A stretch of DNA of 64,000 nt from Paenacidovorax monticola (GCF_014489595.1 NZ_CP060790.1:310001-374000), one strand, 5' to 3'; shown: positions 39,863 through 48,685, counted from the stretch's first letter. Made by a program: numbers and translations. The notes: generated by a model from the letters alone, not told the origin.

Positions 39863-41159
39863 GCCGCACGGCCATTCAGAGGGCTCATGGCACCACAGAC
39901 CGCCCGCGCGAAGGCGCTCCTGTGGTTACCGTGCCACGCCCCGGCCTGGCGTCCTGGCGCCGGAAGACCTCGTGGCGCGGGCCACCGCTTTGGGTACTGC
40001 GTTCGCAGAACGGGCTGCGCACCATGACGCCACGGGCGAGCCGCCGGCCGCTCAGTTCGAGCAGCTGCGCGCGGCCGATCTGCTGCGGCTGACCGTCGCC
40101 ACCGCCGACGGCGGGCACGGCCAGGGCCTGGCCACGGCGCGCGCCGTGGTGGGGGCCATCGCACGCGGCGACCCGTCCGTGGCGCTGATCCTGGCCATGC
40201 ACTACAGCCAGCATGCGGCGCTGGCGCGCGCGGGGCGCGGCGACGGCCCCGGCGACTGGCCGCAGCACGCCGCGCGCCGGCTCATCGAGGGAACGCTCGG
40301 CGGCATGGCGCTCGTGAACGCCGCGCAGGTGGAGCCCGCGCTGGGTTCGCCTTCGCACGGCGGCCTGCCCGAGACCGTGGCGCGGCGCACGCCCGAGGGC
40401 TGGCGCATCACGGGCCACAAGCTCTACGTGACGGGTGCGCCGCTGCTGTCGTGGATCCATGTGCTCGCGCGCACCGACGAGGCCGAGCCGCGCCTGGGCA
40501 GCTTTCTCGTGCCGGCCGATGCGCCCGGCGTGCGCATCGACCCCACCTGGGACCCCGTGGGCATGCGCGCCACGGCCAGCCACGACGTGGTGTTCGACCA
40601 GGCCCTGGTGCCGCCCGGGCACGCCGTGGGCCTGCGGCCCGCGCACCTGGGCCTGCAGCGCGACGCGCATGGCATGGCCTGGTACTTCAGCCTCGTGGGC
40701 ACGGTGTATGACGGCGCTGCGCGTGCCGCGCGCGACTGGCTGCTGGCTTTCCTCAACGAGCGCCGGCCGAGTGCGCTCGGCGGCGCGGCGCTGGCCTCGC
40801 TGCCCACGGTGCAGGACGCCGTGGGCCGCATCGAGGTGCTGCTGGCAGCCAGCGACTGGCTCTTGCGCAGCCATGCCCAGGCCTATGACGCGGGCACCGC
40901 GCCCGAGGGGCTCGCGGGCGTGGTCAAGCACACGGTGGTGGACCACGCCGTGCAGGCCGTGGCCCTGGCCGTGGAGCTGGCGGGCAACCACGGCCTGGCG
41001 CGGCGCAACCCGCTCGAACGCCACCAGCGCAACGTGCTGTGCAGCCACATCCACGCGCCGCCCAACAGCCTGCTGCGCGGCAACGCCGGGCGCGCGGCGC
41101 TGCAGTCGGCGCAGCCCGGCCCGTTGCATGCCGCAGCGGGTACTGCTCCAAGACATTGA
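39859..41159 (+). CDS. Acyl-CoA dehydrogenase-family protein (SfnB-like; one apparent frameshift)
   Basis: A second acyl-CoA-dehydrogenase-fold protein, about 433 residues after repair. The ATG at 39859 overlaps the amidase stop. The frame breaks near 39939-39942; adding one C gives VPRPRPGVLAPEDLVARATA and continues to 41159. Family elements are LRAADLLRLTVATADGGHGQ, a middle beta domain (GWRITGHKLYVTGAPLLSWI; GVRIDPTWDPVGMRATASHD) and C-terminal helices (VELAGNHGLARRNPLERHQR). It lacks the DDWDGxGQR block of the DszC-like protein at 28934-30184, so the two differ in type. A flavin-dependent oxidation of an organosulfur compound is the inferred role. Confidence 0.85.
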
Positions 41160-41168
41160 CGGACTTCC

Positions 41169-42824
41169 ATGACGACACCTTCCCACCTTCTCCACCCCGT
41201 GGCCCGGGCAGCCCGCCAGGCCCTGTCGCGCCGCGCGCTCGTGCAGGGCGCGGCGGCCCTGGGCTGGGCCGCGCTATGGCCCCAGCAGGCGCGGGCTCAG
41301 GCCGCCGACAGGCCCCAGCGCGGCGGCACCCTGACCATGCTGCTGTTCCCCGAGCCACCCACGCTCACCACCATCGCGCACACGGCCGGCGCCTCGGTGC
41401 TGATCTCGGGCAAGGTCACGGAGGGGCTGCTGACCTACGACTTCCAGCTCAACCCTCAACCCCAGCTCGCCACGGCCTGGAGCGTGAGCGCCGACGGGCT
41501 GCAGTACAGCTTCCAGCTCCGCAAGGGCGTGAAGTGGCACGACGGCAAGCCCTTCACGTCGGCCGACGTGGCGCATTCCATCGCCCTGCTCAAGGAGTAC
41601 CACCCGCGCGGCCGCGCCACGTTCGCGGCCGTCTCCGAGGTATTCACGCCCGATGCGCATACCGTGGTGCTGCGCCTGGCCAAACCCGTGCCCTATCTGA
41701 TCACGGCGCTCGCGGCTTCGGAGTCGCCCATTGTGCCCAGGCATCTGTACGCCGGCGGCAAGGCCGATGCGAACCCCGCCAACAACGCACCCGTGGGAAC
41801 GGGCCCCTTCGTTTTCAAGGAATGGGTGCGCGGCAGCCACGTGATCTATGAGCGCAACCCGCACTACTGGGATGGCGACAAGCCCTACATCGACCGGCTC
41901 GTAGTGCGCTTCATTCCCGACGCGGCCGCGCGCACGGCGGCCATCGAGAGCGGCGAGGTGCAGCTCGCGCCCAGCTCGCCCGTACCGCTGGCCGACGTGG
42001 AACGCCTGCGTGCCCGGCCGAACCTGGTGTTCGACACCACCGGCTACGAGTACATCAACACGGTGTACCGCGTGGAGCTCAATCTGGAGAACCCCGCGCT
42101 CAAGGACCTGCGCGTGCGCCAGGCCATCGCCCACGCGATCCACCGCGAGAACCTGCTCAGGGTGGCCTGGTACGGCCAGGGCGTTCTGACCCCGGGGCCC
42201 GTGCACCCGGCGCTGAAGAAGTTCGCGGTGCCCGACCTGCCCGTGCTGCCCTACGACCCACGTGCCGCCGAGCGCCTGCTCGACGAGGCGGGCCTGCCGC
42301 GTGGCAAGGCGGGGCCGGGCCTGCGCCTGAAGCTCGCGGTGACGCCCATTCCCAACGAGGGCGGGCAGCGCATGGCGGACTTCCTCAAGCAGGCGCTTGC
42401 GCGCATCGGCATCGATGTGCACATCAGCGCGCAGGACTTCGCCACCTACATCAAGCGCATCTACACCGACCGCGACTTCGATCTGCACGTGAGCGCCATG
42501 AGCAACACCTTCGACCCCACGGTGGGCATCCAGCGCCTGTACTGGTCGAAGAACTTCAAGCGCGGCCTGCCGTTCTCGAATGGTTCGGCCTACAGCAACC
42601 CCGAGGTGGACCGGCTGCTCGAAGCCGCCGCCGTGGAGCAGAACGAGGCGCGGCGCGTGCAGGCGCTGGCCGAGTTCCAGCGCATCATCGCGCGCGACCT
42701 GCCCGACATCACGCTCGTGGCGCCGCATACCTACACCATCGCCGACCGCCGCGTGCGCGGCCACACCGTGGGTGCCGACGGCACGGCCGGCAATCTGGCG
42801 GGCGTCTGGCTTGCCTCGAAATGA
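41169..42824 (+). CDS. Peptide-type ABC transporter substrate-binding protein 2
   Basis: A 551-residue SBP_bac_5 protein. The signal contains twin arginines (ALSRRALVQGAAALGWAALW), suggesting possible Tat export, with the mature start near AQAADRPQRGGTLTMLLFPE. It has LATAWSVSADGLQYSFQLRK, GVKWHDGKPFTSADVAHSIA, APVGTGPFVFKEWVRGSHVI and FDPTVGIQRLYWSKNFKRGL. It closely resembles binding protein 3 at 45035-46609 (for example APVGTGPFVFKEWV shared exactly), so they are paralogues. It starts 9 bp after the preceding gene and probably feeds the same importer with a different ligand range. Confidence 0.92.
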   Translation: MTTPSHLLHPVARAARQALSRRALVQGAAALGWAALWPQQARAQAADRPQRGGTLTMLLFPEPPTLTTIAHTAGASVLISGKVTEGLLTYDFQLNPQPQLATAWSVSADGLQYSFQLRKGVKWHDGKPFTSADVAHSIALLKEYHPRGRATFAAVSEVFTPDAHTVVLRLAKPVPYLITALAASESPIVPRHLYAGGKADANPANNAPVGTGPFVFKEWVRGSHVIYERNPHYWDGDKPYIDRLVVRFIPDAAARTAAIESGEVQLAPSSPVPLADVERLRARPNLVFDTTGYEYINTVYRVELNLENPALKDLRVRQAIAHAIHRENLLRVAWYGQGVLTPGPVHPALKKFAVPDLPVLPYDPRAAERLLDEAGLPRGKAGPGLRLKLAVTPIPNEGGQRMADFLKQALARIGIDVHISAQDFATYIKRIYTDRDFDLHVSAMSNTFDPTVGIQRLYWSKNFKRGLPFSNGSAYSNPEVDRLLEAAAVEQNEARRVQALAEFQRIIARDLPDITLVAPHTYTIADRRVRGHTVGADGTAGNLAGVWLASK

Positions 42825-42825
42825 A

Positions 42826-42950
42826 GCACCCTCTGAGCGGCTATGCCGCTTCCCCCTCTCTGGCTGCGCGGGAAGGGGACGCCGCCAGCGCGGCGGGGCG
42901 GCCCTTGCGCGGCGGCCCTGGCCCGGGACGCGCCGGTTTCATGCGTCGCG
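42826..42950. repeat. GC-rich intergenic repeat-like element
   Basis: The gap after binding protein 2 holds a dense run of GC-rich inverted segments, for example GAGCGGCTATGCCGCTTCC and CGCCGCCAGCGCGGCG. I recognise this as the style of long intergenic repeats common in Comamonadaceae genomes, but no second full copy is visible here. It may act as an mRNA-stabilising or attenuating element within the locus. Confidence 0.45.
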
Positions 42951-42987
42951 GGCCTTGCACATGTGATGAAAAACTGAGGAAAGAACC

Positions 42988-44049
42988 ATGACCCAAACCA
43001 CCATCGCGCAGCCCGGCAAGCTGTGGTACACGCGCTGCCCTGTTCCCTCGCCGCTGGGCATCGCGGCGCGGCAGGGCTGGCTTGCCGAAGCCTTCGCGGG
43101 CCACGGCATTGCCGTGGAGTCCATCATCGACTCCAAGGACCGCAGCGTGCGCGAAAGCCACTTCGACCACCACCTGGCCTGGTCCTTCCGCCAGGGCGGC
43201 AACATCCCGCCGATCTGGGCGCGCGCCAACGGTCGTGCGACGCGGCTCGTGGCCATCACCTGGACCGATGAGTTCCAGGCCATCGTCACGCTGCCGGGGC
43301 GCGGGATCGCGTCCGCCGCGGACCTCGCGGGCCGGCGCTTCGCGGTGCCGCGCCGCGTGAACGACCTCATCGACTTCCACCGCGCCACGGCGCTCAAGGG
43401 GCTGGTGTCGGGGCTGTCGCTCGCGGGCCTTGCGGCAAGCGATGTGCAGCTCGTGGACCTGCCCATCGAGGAGTCGGTGATTCTCGCGCAGGGGGAGGCC
43501 AGCCTGTTCGGCCTGCGCCGGCGCCACCCGTACTTCCGCGAGGTGGAAGCGCTCGTGCGCGGCGAGGTCGATGCGCTGTTCCTCAAGGGGGCCGAGGGCG
43601 TGGTGGTGGCCAACCTCATCGGCGCGCAGGTGGTGGCCGAGTTCGGCCGCCACCCGGACCCCAAGGTGCGCATCAACAACGGCACGCCGCGCGTGCTCAC
43701 AGTGGACGAGGCCCTGGCCACGCAGCGCCCCGATCTGGTGGTGGAGCTGCTGGCCGTGGTGCAACGCGCATCCAGCTGGGCCGAAGCCCATCCCGACGAG
43801 ACGCTGCGCTTCGTCGCGCGCGAGATGGCCACGAGCGAGGAGGCCGTGCTGGCCTCGAACGGATCCGAGGTGCACCGCCATCTGCGCATCGGCCTGGAGC
43901 CTGCGCTGGTCGGGGCCATCGACCATTTCAAGCGCTTCCTGCTGGACTGGGGCTTTCTGTCCGCCGACTTCGACCTGCAGCAGTGGGTGGACCTGGCGCC
44001 GCTGCGCCAGCTGCAGGACCGCAGTGTGCGCGAGGCGGTGGCGGCATGA
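42988..44049 (+). CDS. DszB-like desulfinase (ABC-binding-protein fold, cytoplasmic)
   Basis: A 353-residue protein of the SsuA/NMT1 fold, but with no signal peptide, so it is an enzyme candidate rather than a transporter receptor. It resembles DszB, the 2-(2-hydroxyphenyl)benzenesulfinate desulfinase: WYTRCPVPS (compare SNCPVPN), ESHF, then FRQGGNIPP (compare RFGGEIPP) and ASAADLAGRRFAV. The DszB catalytic set Cys27/His60/Arg70 corresponds to C17, H58 and R68, with the same 10-residue His-Arg spacing. The expected reaction is hydrolysis of a C-sulfinate to release sulfite. Its stop overlaps the next gene start (ATGA). A transporter-type binding protein or other SsuA-fold enzyme is the alternative. 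Confidence 0.78.
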   Translation: MTQTTIAQPGKLWYTRCPVPSPLGIAARQGWLAEAFAGHGIAVESIIDSKDRSVRESHFDHHLAWSFRQGGNIPPIWARANGRATRLVAITWTDEFQAIVTLPGRGIASAADLAGRRFAVPRRVNDLIDFHRATALKGLVSGLSLAGLAASDVQLVDLPIEESVILAQGEASLFGLRRRHPYFREVEALVRGEVDALFLKGAEGVVVANLIGAQVVAEFGRHPDPKVRINNGTPRVLTVDEALATQRPDLVVELLAVVQRASSWAEAHPDETLRFVAREMATSEEAVLASNGSEVHRHLRIGLEPALVGAIDHFKRFLLDWGFLSADFDLQQWVDLAPLRQLQDRSVREAVAA

Positions 44050-44912
44050 CGCGCAGGGCCAAGGCACCGCTCGTGTTCTGTGCGGGCGGCACGGGGCGGC
44101 TGGGTCGGCTGCTGGTGCCACGCCTGCTCGCGCGTGGGGCGCGGGTGCGCGTGCTCACGCGCCAGCCCGGGCAGGCGCGGGCCTGGGTCGGGGAGGGCGC
44201 CGAGCTGGCCGGTGGCGACCTCGACGACCCGCAGGCCGTGCGCGCGGCGCTGCAGGGCGCCACGCACGCCTTCGTGCTGTCGCCCATTGCGCCCGCGCTC
44301 GTGGCCCAGCAGCTCGCCGTGGTGGAGGCGGCGCGTGCGGCGGGCGTGGGCCATGTGGTCAAGCTTTCGGGGTCGGACTGGACGCTGGAGCCGCCGGGGC
44401 GCTCGCTCTCGGGCGACGCGCACCGGCAGGTGGAGCAGGCGCTGGCCGCCACGGGGCTGCCGCATGTGGTGCTGCGCCCCAATGCCTGGATGCAGGTGGC
44501 CCTGGGCCGCATCGTGCAGGAGCTGCGCGTGGGCGATGCCATCACCTCGGCCCACGGCGAGGCCCGCGTGTCCTACATCGACGCGCGCGACATCGCCGAC
44601 GTGGCCGTGCGTGCGTTGCTCGACGGGCCCGAACTGCTGCCCTCGCTGCCTGGTCCCTGGGTGCTCACGGGCGCGCAGGCGCTCGATTTCACCGCCATTG
44701 CGGCGCTGGCCGCACGGTTCACGGGTCGGGCCATTGCGTACCGGCCCGCGCGTGCCGCCACCGGCCTGTCGCCCTTCGTGGCACAGGTGCATGCGCAATT
44801 CGCGGAGCTGATCGGCGAGGGCGCGGCCGAAGCCGCGACCGATACCGTTGCCAGGGTGCTGGGCCGTGCGCCGCGCACGGTGGAGGATTTTCTCGCGCAG
44901 CAGCTGGGCTGA
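44046..44912 (+). CDS. NmrA-like NAD(P)-binding oxidoreductase (atypical SDR)
   Basis: A 288-residue Rossmann-fold protein. The nucleotide-binding glycine motif is near the N terminus (VFCAGGTGRLGRLLVPRLLA), followed by VRVLTRQPGQ, the GDLDDPQAVRAALQGATHAF strand-turn region, VVKLSGSDWTLEPPG and SYIDARDIADVAVRALLD. This order is typical of NmrA/HSCARG-like atypical SDRs, which may be redox sensors or quinone/ketone reductases. It is translationally coupled to the DszB-like gene. It might regenerate or sense reducing power, but it is not a recognisable flavin reductase. Confidence 0.85.
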   Translation: MTRRAKAPLVFCAGGTGRLGRLLVPRLLARGARVRVLTRQPGQARAWVGEGAELAGGDLDDPQAVRAALQGATHAFVLSPIAPALVAQQLAVVEAARAAGVGHVVKLSGSDWTLEPPGRSLSGDAHRQVEQALAATGLPHVVLRPNAWMQVALGRIVQELRVGDAITSAHGEARVSYIDARDIADVAVRALLDGPELLPSLPGPWVLTGAQALDFTAIAALAARFTGRAIAYRPARAATGLSPFVAQVHAQFAELIGEGAAEAATDTVARVLGRAPRTVEDFLAQQLG

Positions 44913-45034
44913 GTCCGGGGCCGGGCCTTATGCGCCCAGCCTGCTTGGATGCTCCGATTTGTTCTTTGCCCCCGCGCCGTGCGCTGCCTAGATTGGATGC
45001 CTTGCTTGACCTATCCAACCTAGGAGTCTGTCTC

Positions 45035-46609
45035 GTGTCTTTTCCGTCTCTTCTTTCCCGGGCCCTGGGGCTCTTCCTGGCCCTGGCTGGAGCCGCCGCG
45101 CTGGCCCAGCCGCGCCACGGCGGCACACTCGAATGGGCGATGAACCCCGTGCCTTCTTCTCTGATCCCGCTCACCACCTCGGCCGGCGGCAACGCCGAGA
45201 TCGGCCCGAAGGTGGTGGAAGGCCTGCTGACCTACGACTGGAACCTGGCCCCCAGGCCCCAGCTTGCCACGGCCTGGAGCGTGAGCAAGGACGGGCTGCA
45301 GTACAGCTTCCAGCTGCGCAAGGGCGTGAAGTGGCACGACGGCAAGGATTTCACGTCGGCCGACGTGGCCTTCTCGCTGCTCACGCTCAAGCAGGTGCAC
45401 CCGCGCGGGCGCGGCACCTTCGCCAACGTGACCGAGGTGCGCACGCCCGACGCGCACACGGCCGTGGTGGTGCTCAGCAAGCCCGCTCCGTACCTGCTCA
45501 CGGCTCTGGCGGCCACCGAATCGCCCATCGTGCCCAAGCACCTCTACGAGGGATCGGACATCGCCACGAGCAAGTACAACAGCGCGCCTGTGGGCACGGG
45601 GCCCTTCGTTTTCAAGGAGTGGGTGCAGGGTAGCCATGTGCTGCTGGAGCGCAACCCGAACTACTGGGACAAGCCCAAGCCCTACCTCGACAAGATCGTG
45701 GTGCGCTTCATCACCGACAGCGTGGCGCGCGCTGCAGCGCTCGAATCGGGCAGCGTGCAACTGGGCAGTGGCAGCGGTGGCATTCCGCTGTCGGACGTGG
45801 AGCGCTTCAAGAAGCTGCCGGGCCTGGCGATCGACACGCGCATCTCGCCCTATGTGGGCAACCACCAGCAGCTGTACTTCAACCTCGACACGCCTGCGCT
45901 GCAGAACATCGAGGTGCGCCGCGCCATCGCCCAGGCCATCGATGTGAACGCCTATGCGAACATCGTGTGGTACGGCCACGGCCAGACATCGGCCACGCCC
46001 ATCGGCAAGCACAGCCGCTACCACGACGCGAGCGTGCAGCGCATCGCCTACAACCCGCGCCAGGCCGAGGCCGCGCTCGACGCGGCAGGCTACCGGCGCG
46101 CGGGCAGCGCGCCGCGCCTGAAGCTGCGCGTGCTCTACAACCCCTTCGTGGAGCGCCGCTCGGCCGACTTCGTGCGCCAATCGCTCGCGCGCGTGGGCAT
46201 CGACGCCGAGGTGGAGAGCTACGACTTCGCCACCTACGTCACCAAGGCCTACAAGGATCGGGCCTGGGACATCACGCTGGAGTCGCTCACCAACATCTTC
46301 GACCCCACGGTGGGCGTGCAGCGCATCTTCTGGTCCAAGAACTTCCAGGTGGGCCTGCCGTTCTCGAACGCGCCGCACTACGTGAACCCGCGTGTGGACG
46401 AACTGCTCGAGGCCGCGGCCATTGAGGTGAACGAGTCCCGCCGGGCGCAGCTGTTCGCCGATTTCCAGAAGGCCGTGAGCGCGGACATTCCGTCGATCGA
46501 GTTCGGCGCCAATCCGAACATCACGGTGCTGGCCAAGCAGGTGCGCGACTATGCGCCCACGGGCGAGCATGTAAGGGGCAGTTTCGCGGACCTGTACTTC
46601 GCACGCTAG
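45035..46609 (+). CDS. Peptide-type ABC transporter substrate-binding protein 3, GTG start
   Basis: A 524-residue SBP_bac_5 protein with a signal peptide (SLLSRALGLFLALAGAAALA) and mature start QPRHGGTLEWAMNPVPSSLI. Core elements are LATAWSVSKDGLQYSFQLRK, GVKWHDGKDFTSADVAFSLL, APVGTGPFVFKEWVQGSHVL and FDPTVGVQRIFWSKNFQVGL. The GTG at 45035 is supported by TAGGAG eight to nine bases upstream; no ATG precedes the signal peptide. It is separated from the reductase gene by 122 bp and may have its own promoter. It is the third binding protein for a locus with one permease/ATPase set. Confidence 0.92.
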   Translation: MSFPSLLSRALGLFLALAGAAALAQPRHGGTLEWAMNPVPSSLIPLTTSAGGNAEIGPKVVEGLLTYDWNLAPRPQLATAWSVSKDGLQYSFQLRKGVKWHDGKDFTSADVAFSLLTLKQVHPRGRGTFANVTEVRTPDAHTAVVVLSKPAPYLLTALAATESPIVPKHLYEGSDIATSKYNSAPVGTGPFVFKEWVQGSHVLLERNPNYWDKPKPYLDKIVVRFITDSVARAAALESGSVQLGSGSGGIPLSDVERFKKLPGLAIDTRISPYVGNHQQLYFNLDTPALQNIEVRRAIAQAIDVNAYANIVWYGHGQTSATPIGKHSRYHDASVQRIAYNPRQAEAALDAAGYRRAGSAPRLKLRVLYNPFVERRSADFVRQSLARVGIDAEVESYDFATYVTKAYKDRAWDITLESLTNIFDPTVGVQRIFWSKNFQVGLPFSNAPHYVNPRVDELLEAAAIEVNESRRAQLFADFQKAVSADIPSIEFGANPNITVLAKQVRDYAPTGEHVRGSFADLYFAR

Positions 46610-46618
46610 CGTGATGCG

Positions 46619-47218
46619 ATGTTCACCGGGCCTACAGCATTGACAAGCTTTGCGGTGAAGCCGCTGGCCTGCCCCTGTGGCGCTACCAACGCACCGCCTT
46701 CGTTCAACGGCACGGCACTGGTGCCGGCCGTGGCGAAAAACCTCTGGCCGGGGCTCGTGAATGGCATCCAGACGATCCTTGATCTGGTCCGCAAGGTCTA
46801 TGGTCCGTCGCAAGCTATGCAGCCGGAGGTGCCGGTGTGCCAGTCGAATGCGTGCATCGACTACTTTGCCGGAGCACAGCGGCGCAATACCACGCTCTAC
46901 CCCGACTCCTGTGCGGGCCAGTATGTGGCGCCGCGCATCGGCAATCAGCATGTGCCGGCGTGGTTTGATGAGGGCTTTGCGACGTATCTGGCCGGCGATC
47001 CGATCTGCACCAACGTGAGCGGCAAGGGTATCGACGATCTGCGCCGTCTCGACTGGGAGACGGACTGGGTGGCCTACACCGGGCCGGAAGACGTGCTTTT
47101 CAAGACCTGCTGCCAGGCGCGCGCGGAAGTGGTGGGGTGGATCGGCAAGCGCTGCAGCGCAGGGGTGGTACAACTCCTGGATGCTGTGCGCCAAGGTCAG
47201 TCGTTCTGGAGCGTCTAG
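46619..47218 (+). CDS. Hypothetical protein with a gluzincin-like WFDEGFATY motif, possibly truncated
   Basis: A 199-residue frame, Cys-rich (ACPCGA, VCQSNACIDYFAG, KTCCQAR), with no clear signal peptide. HVPAWFDEGFATYLAGDP resembles the helix after the HExxH of gluzincin metalloproteases, whose Glu is the third zinc ligand, but no HExxH is present upstream. So either it is an internally deleted or decayed protease, or the match is by chance. Base composition is less GC-rich than in neighbouring genes and codon choice is less biased, hinting at later acquisition. It begins 10 bp after the binding-protein stop. No function is assigned. Confidence 0.5.
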   Translation: MFTGPTALTSFAVKPLACPCGATNAPPSFNGTALVPAVAKNLWPGLVNGIQTILDLVRKVYGPSQAMQPEVPVCQSNACIDYFAGAQRRNTTLYPDSCAGQYVAPRIGNQHVPAWFDEGFATYLAGDPICTNVSGKGIDDLRRLDWETDWVAYTGPEDVLFKTCCQARAEVVGWIGKRCSAGVVQLLDAVRQGQSFWSV

Positions 47219-47291
47219 GGGGCCATGGCGACGCAGTGATTCCTGCCACACACAAAACCAATCACACCATAGAGAGGAGAGGGAGCAATTG

Positions 47292-48224
47292 ATGACCATG
47301 AACACGCGCGTTCTCTGGAGCGCCATCGGTCTGCTGCTCGTTCAGCCAGTTCTCGTGCAGGGTGCTTATGCCCAGCAAAGCCGCCCAGCACCAGCTTACG
47401 ACAAGATCCAGGCCAGCACGGTACTCCAGCGCAGCGTCTTCTATCTGCCGCAGTTCGGGGCTGTCTACCGCGAGAAATTCTCCGCGCTGCTGCCGCGCCA
47501 GCCCGGCGTGCGCGGGCTCGTCATCCACAACCACGGCTGCGGCGGCATGTGGGGCTGGGAAACCACGGTGGCGCAGTTCTACTACCGCGAGGGCTTCGCA
47601 GTCATCACACCCGAGTTCGTGACCCGCGAGGGCAACAAGCTTGGCTGCCCTGGTGGCTCGTCCGAGGAAATGCTCAAGCGTGCCAGCGAGCGTGTACGCG
47701 AGGGGGTCTATACCGCCGTGAACCCGGCGCGGCTCGATGCGCGCGGGGATGACATTGCCGAAATCATCCGCTGGTTCAAGGCCTACTCCAACCTGCCGAT
47801 CTTCCTGAGCGGCCACAGCGAGGGCTGCCGTACCACCTACCACTGGGACCGTGGCGATCCACAGGTCGTTGGTGGCATCTGCCACAAGCAGAGCGTGAAC
47901 AAGCAGTACGAGCACCTGTGGAAGTGGGACACGCGGTTACCCATGTGGTCGTCCATCGAAGACGAAGACCCTTGGGCTGGCGGCAGCAAGCAACGGCCTG
48001 CCGTGGGGTTTCAGGAGAAGTTCAAGGACCACCCCGAGAACCTCACGGAGTTCCGCTACCCCGGCAACAGCCACGATCCGCTGGTGCGCCAGGGCGAAGG
48101 GCAGAGCCTGCGCGAGTGGCTCAACCAGCGGGTAGCCGCGCCGGCTCAGAAGACGCAGAGCGGGTTCAACTACGAGGACGTGCTGCCTGCGGTACAGGAA
48201 GCGGTGGGCCGGGCGGCGCGCTGA
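47292..48224 (+). CDS. Secreted alpha/beta hydrolase (dienelactone-hydrolase-like)
   Basis: A 310-residue protein with a signal peptide (VLWSAIGLLLVQPVLVQGAYA). The alpha/beta hydrolase fold is shown by GVRGLVIHNHGCGGMWGWET (oxyanion region), FLSGHSEGCRTT with the G-x-S-x-G nucleophile elbow, and PGNSHDPLV supplying the His. Cys residues in the mature part (GCGGM, LGCPGG, EGCRTT, GICHKQ) could form disulfides in the periplasm. The ATG at 47292 follows a strong AGAGGAGAGGGAG ribosome-binding site. The substrate is unknown. Composition is slightly less GC-rich than the surroundings, as for the preceding gene. Confidence 0.82.
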   Translation: MTMNTRVLWSAIGLLLVQPVLVQGAYAQQSRPAPAYDKIQASTVLQRSVFYLPQFGAVYREKFSALLPRQPGVRGLVIHNHGCGGMWGWETTVAQFYYREGFAVITPEFVTREGNKLGCPGGSSEEMLKRASERVREGVYTAVNPARLDARGDDIAEIIRWFKAYSNLPIFLSGHSEGCRTTYHWDRGDPQVVGGICHKQSVNKQYEHLWKWDTRLPMWSSIEDEDPWAGGSKQRPAVGFQEKFKDHPENLTEFRYPGNSHDPLVRQGEGQSLREWLNQRVAAPAQKTQSGFNYEDVLPAVQEAVGRAAR

Positions 48225-48374
48225 GAGCGCAGCGTCTTAGCCCGGAAATTGCCGAGACTGCACTGCGTCTTGGCGGCGGCGCAACTCCCATCTTCCGCGC
48301 TGGAGTGTCCAACGACGTTTTAGCGCGTCTGATCCAACCGCAAACCGGATGGTAGAAACGATGGTAGTTAAAAA

Positions 48375-48399
48375 CAAAAAAGCGCCCCGAGAGGCGCTT
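48375..48399 (-). terminator. Rho-independent terminator of tRNA-Ser
   Basis: The stem AAGCGCC/GGCGCTT (48380-48386 and 48393-48399) closes a 6-base loop. On the minus strand it is followed by TTTTTGTTTTT. It lies 15 bp past the CCA end of the tRNA gene. Confidence 0.88.
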
Positions 48400-48413
48400 G
48401 TTTGCTCGCTTAC

Positions 48414-48503
<90 letters not shown>

Positions 48504-48671
48504 GAAGCCCGCCATTGTAGCAGGGCTTTGGCGGGGTTTGGGCTTGCTGGGGTCGCACCGTGAAAAAACTTGTCGGAAGCGGGGCTGCTGCCTGCCTTGC
48601 CTCCGGCTCTGCGCCTGCATGGCGAGATGTGTGCGGGAGGGAGGCTGCGGGGGTGAGCCGGGTTACCACGA

Positions 48672-48685
48672 TTGATGTGAATCAA
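48672..48685. promoter_or_regulatory. FNR/ANR-type binding site upstream of chemoreceptor gene
   Basis: TTGAT-GTGA-ATCAA is a perfect match to the FNR-family consensus TTGAT-N4-ATCAA and is extended by one more symmetric pair (A at 48671, T at 48686). Its centre is about 106 bp before the chemoreceptor ATG. A start site near 48720 would put it at about -41, the class II activator position. It suggests oxygen-responsive expression. Confidence 0.65.

Noticed and set aside
42988..44049. Ordinary aliphatic sulfonate ABC receptor (SsuA)
   Set aside because: There is no signal peptide, it is coupled to a reductase gene, and it carries the DszB catalytic trio; an SsuA receptor would need export.
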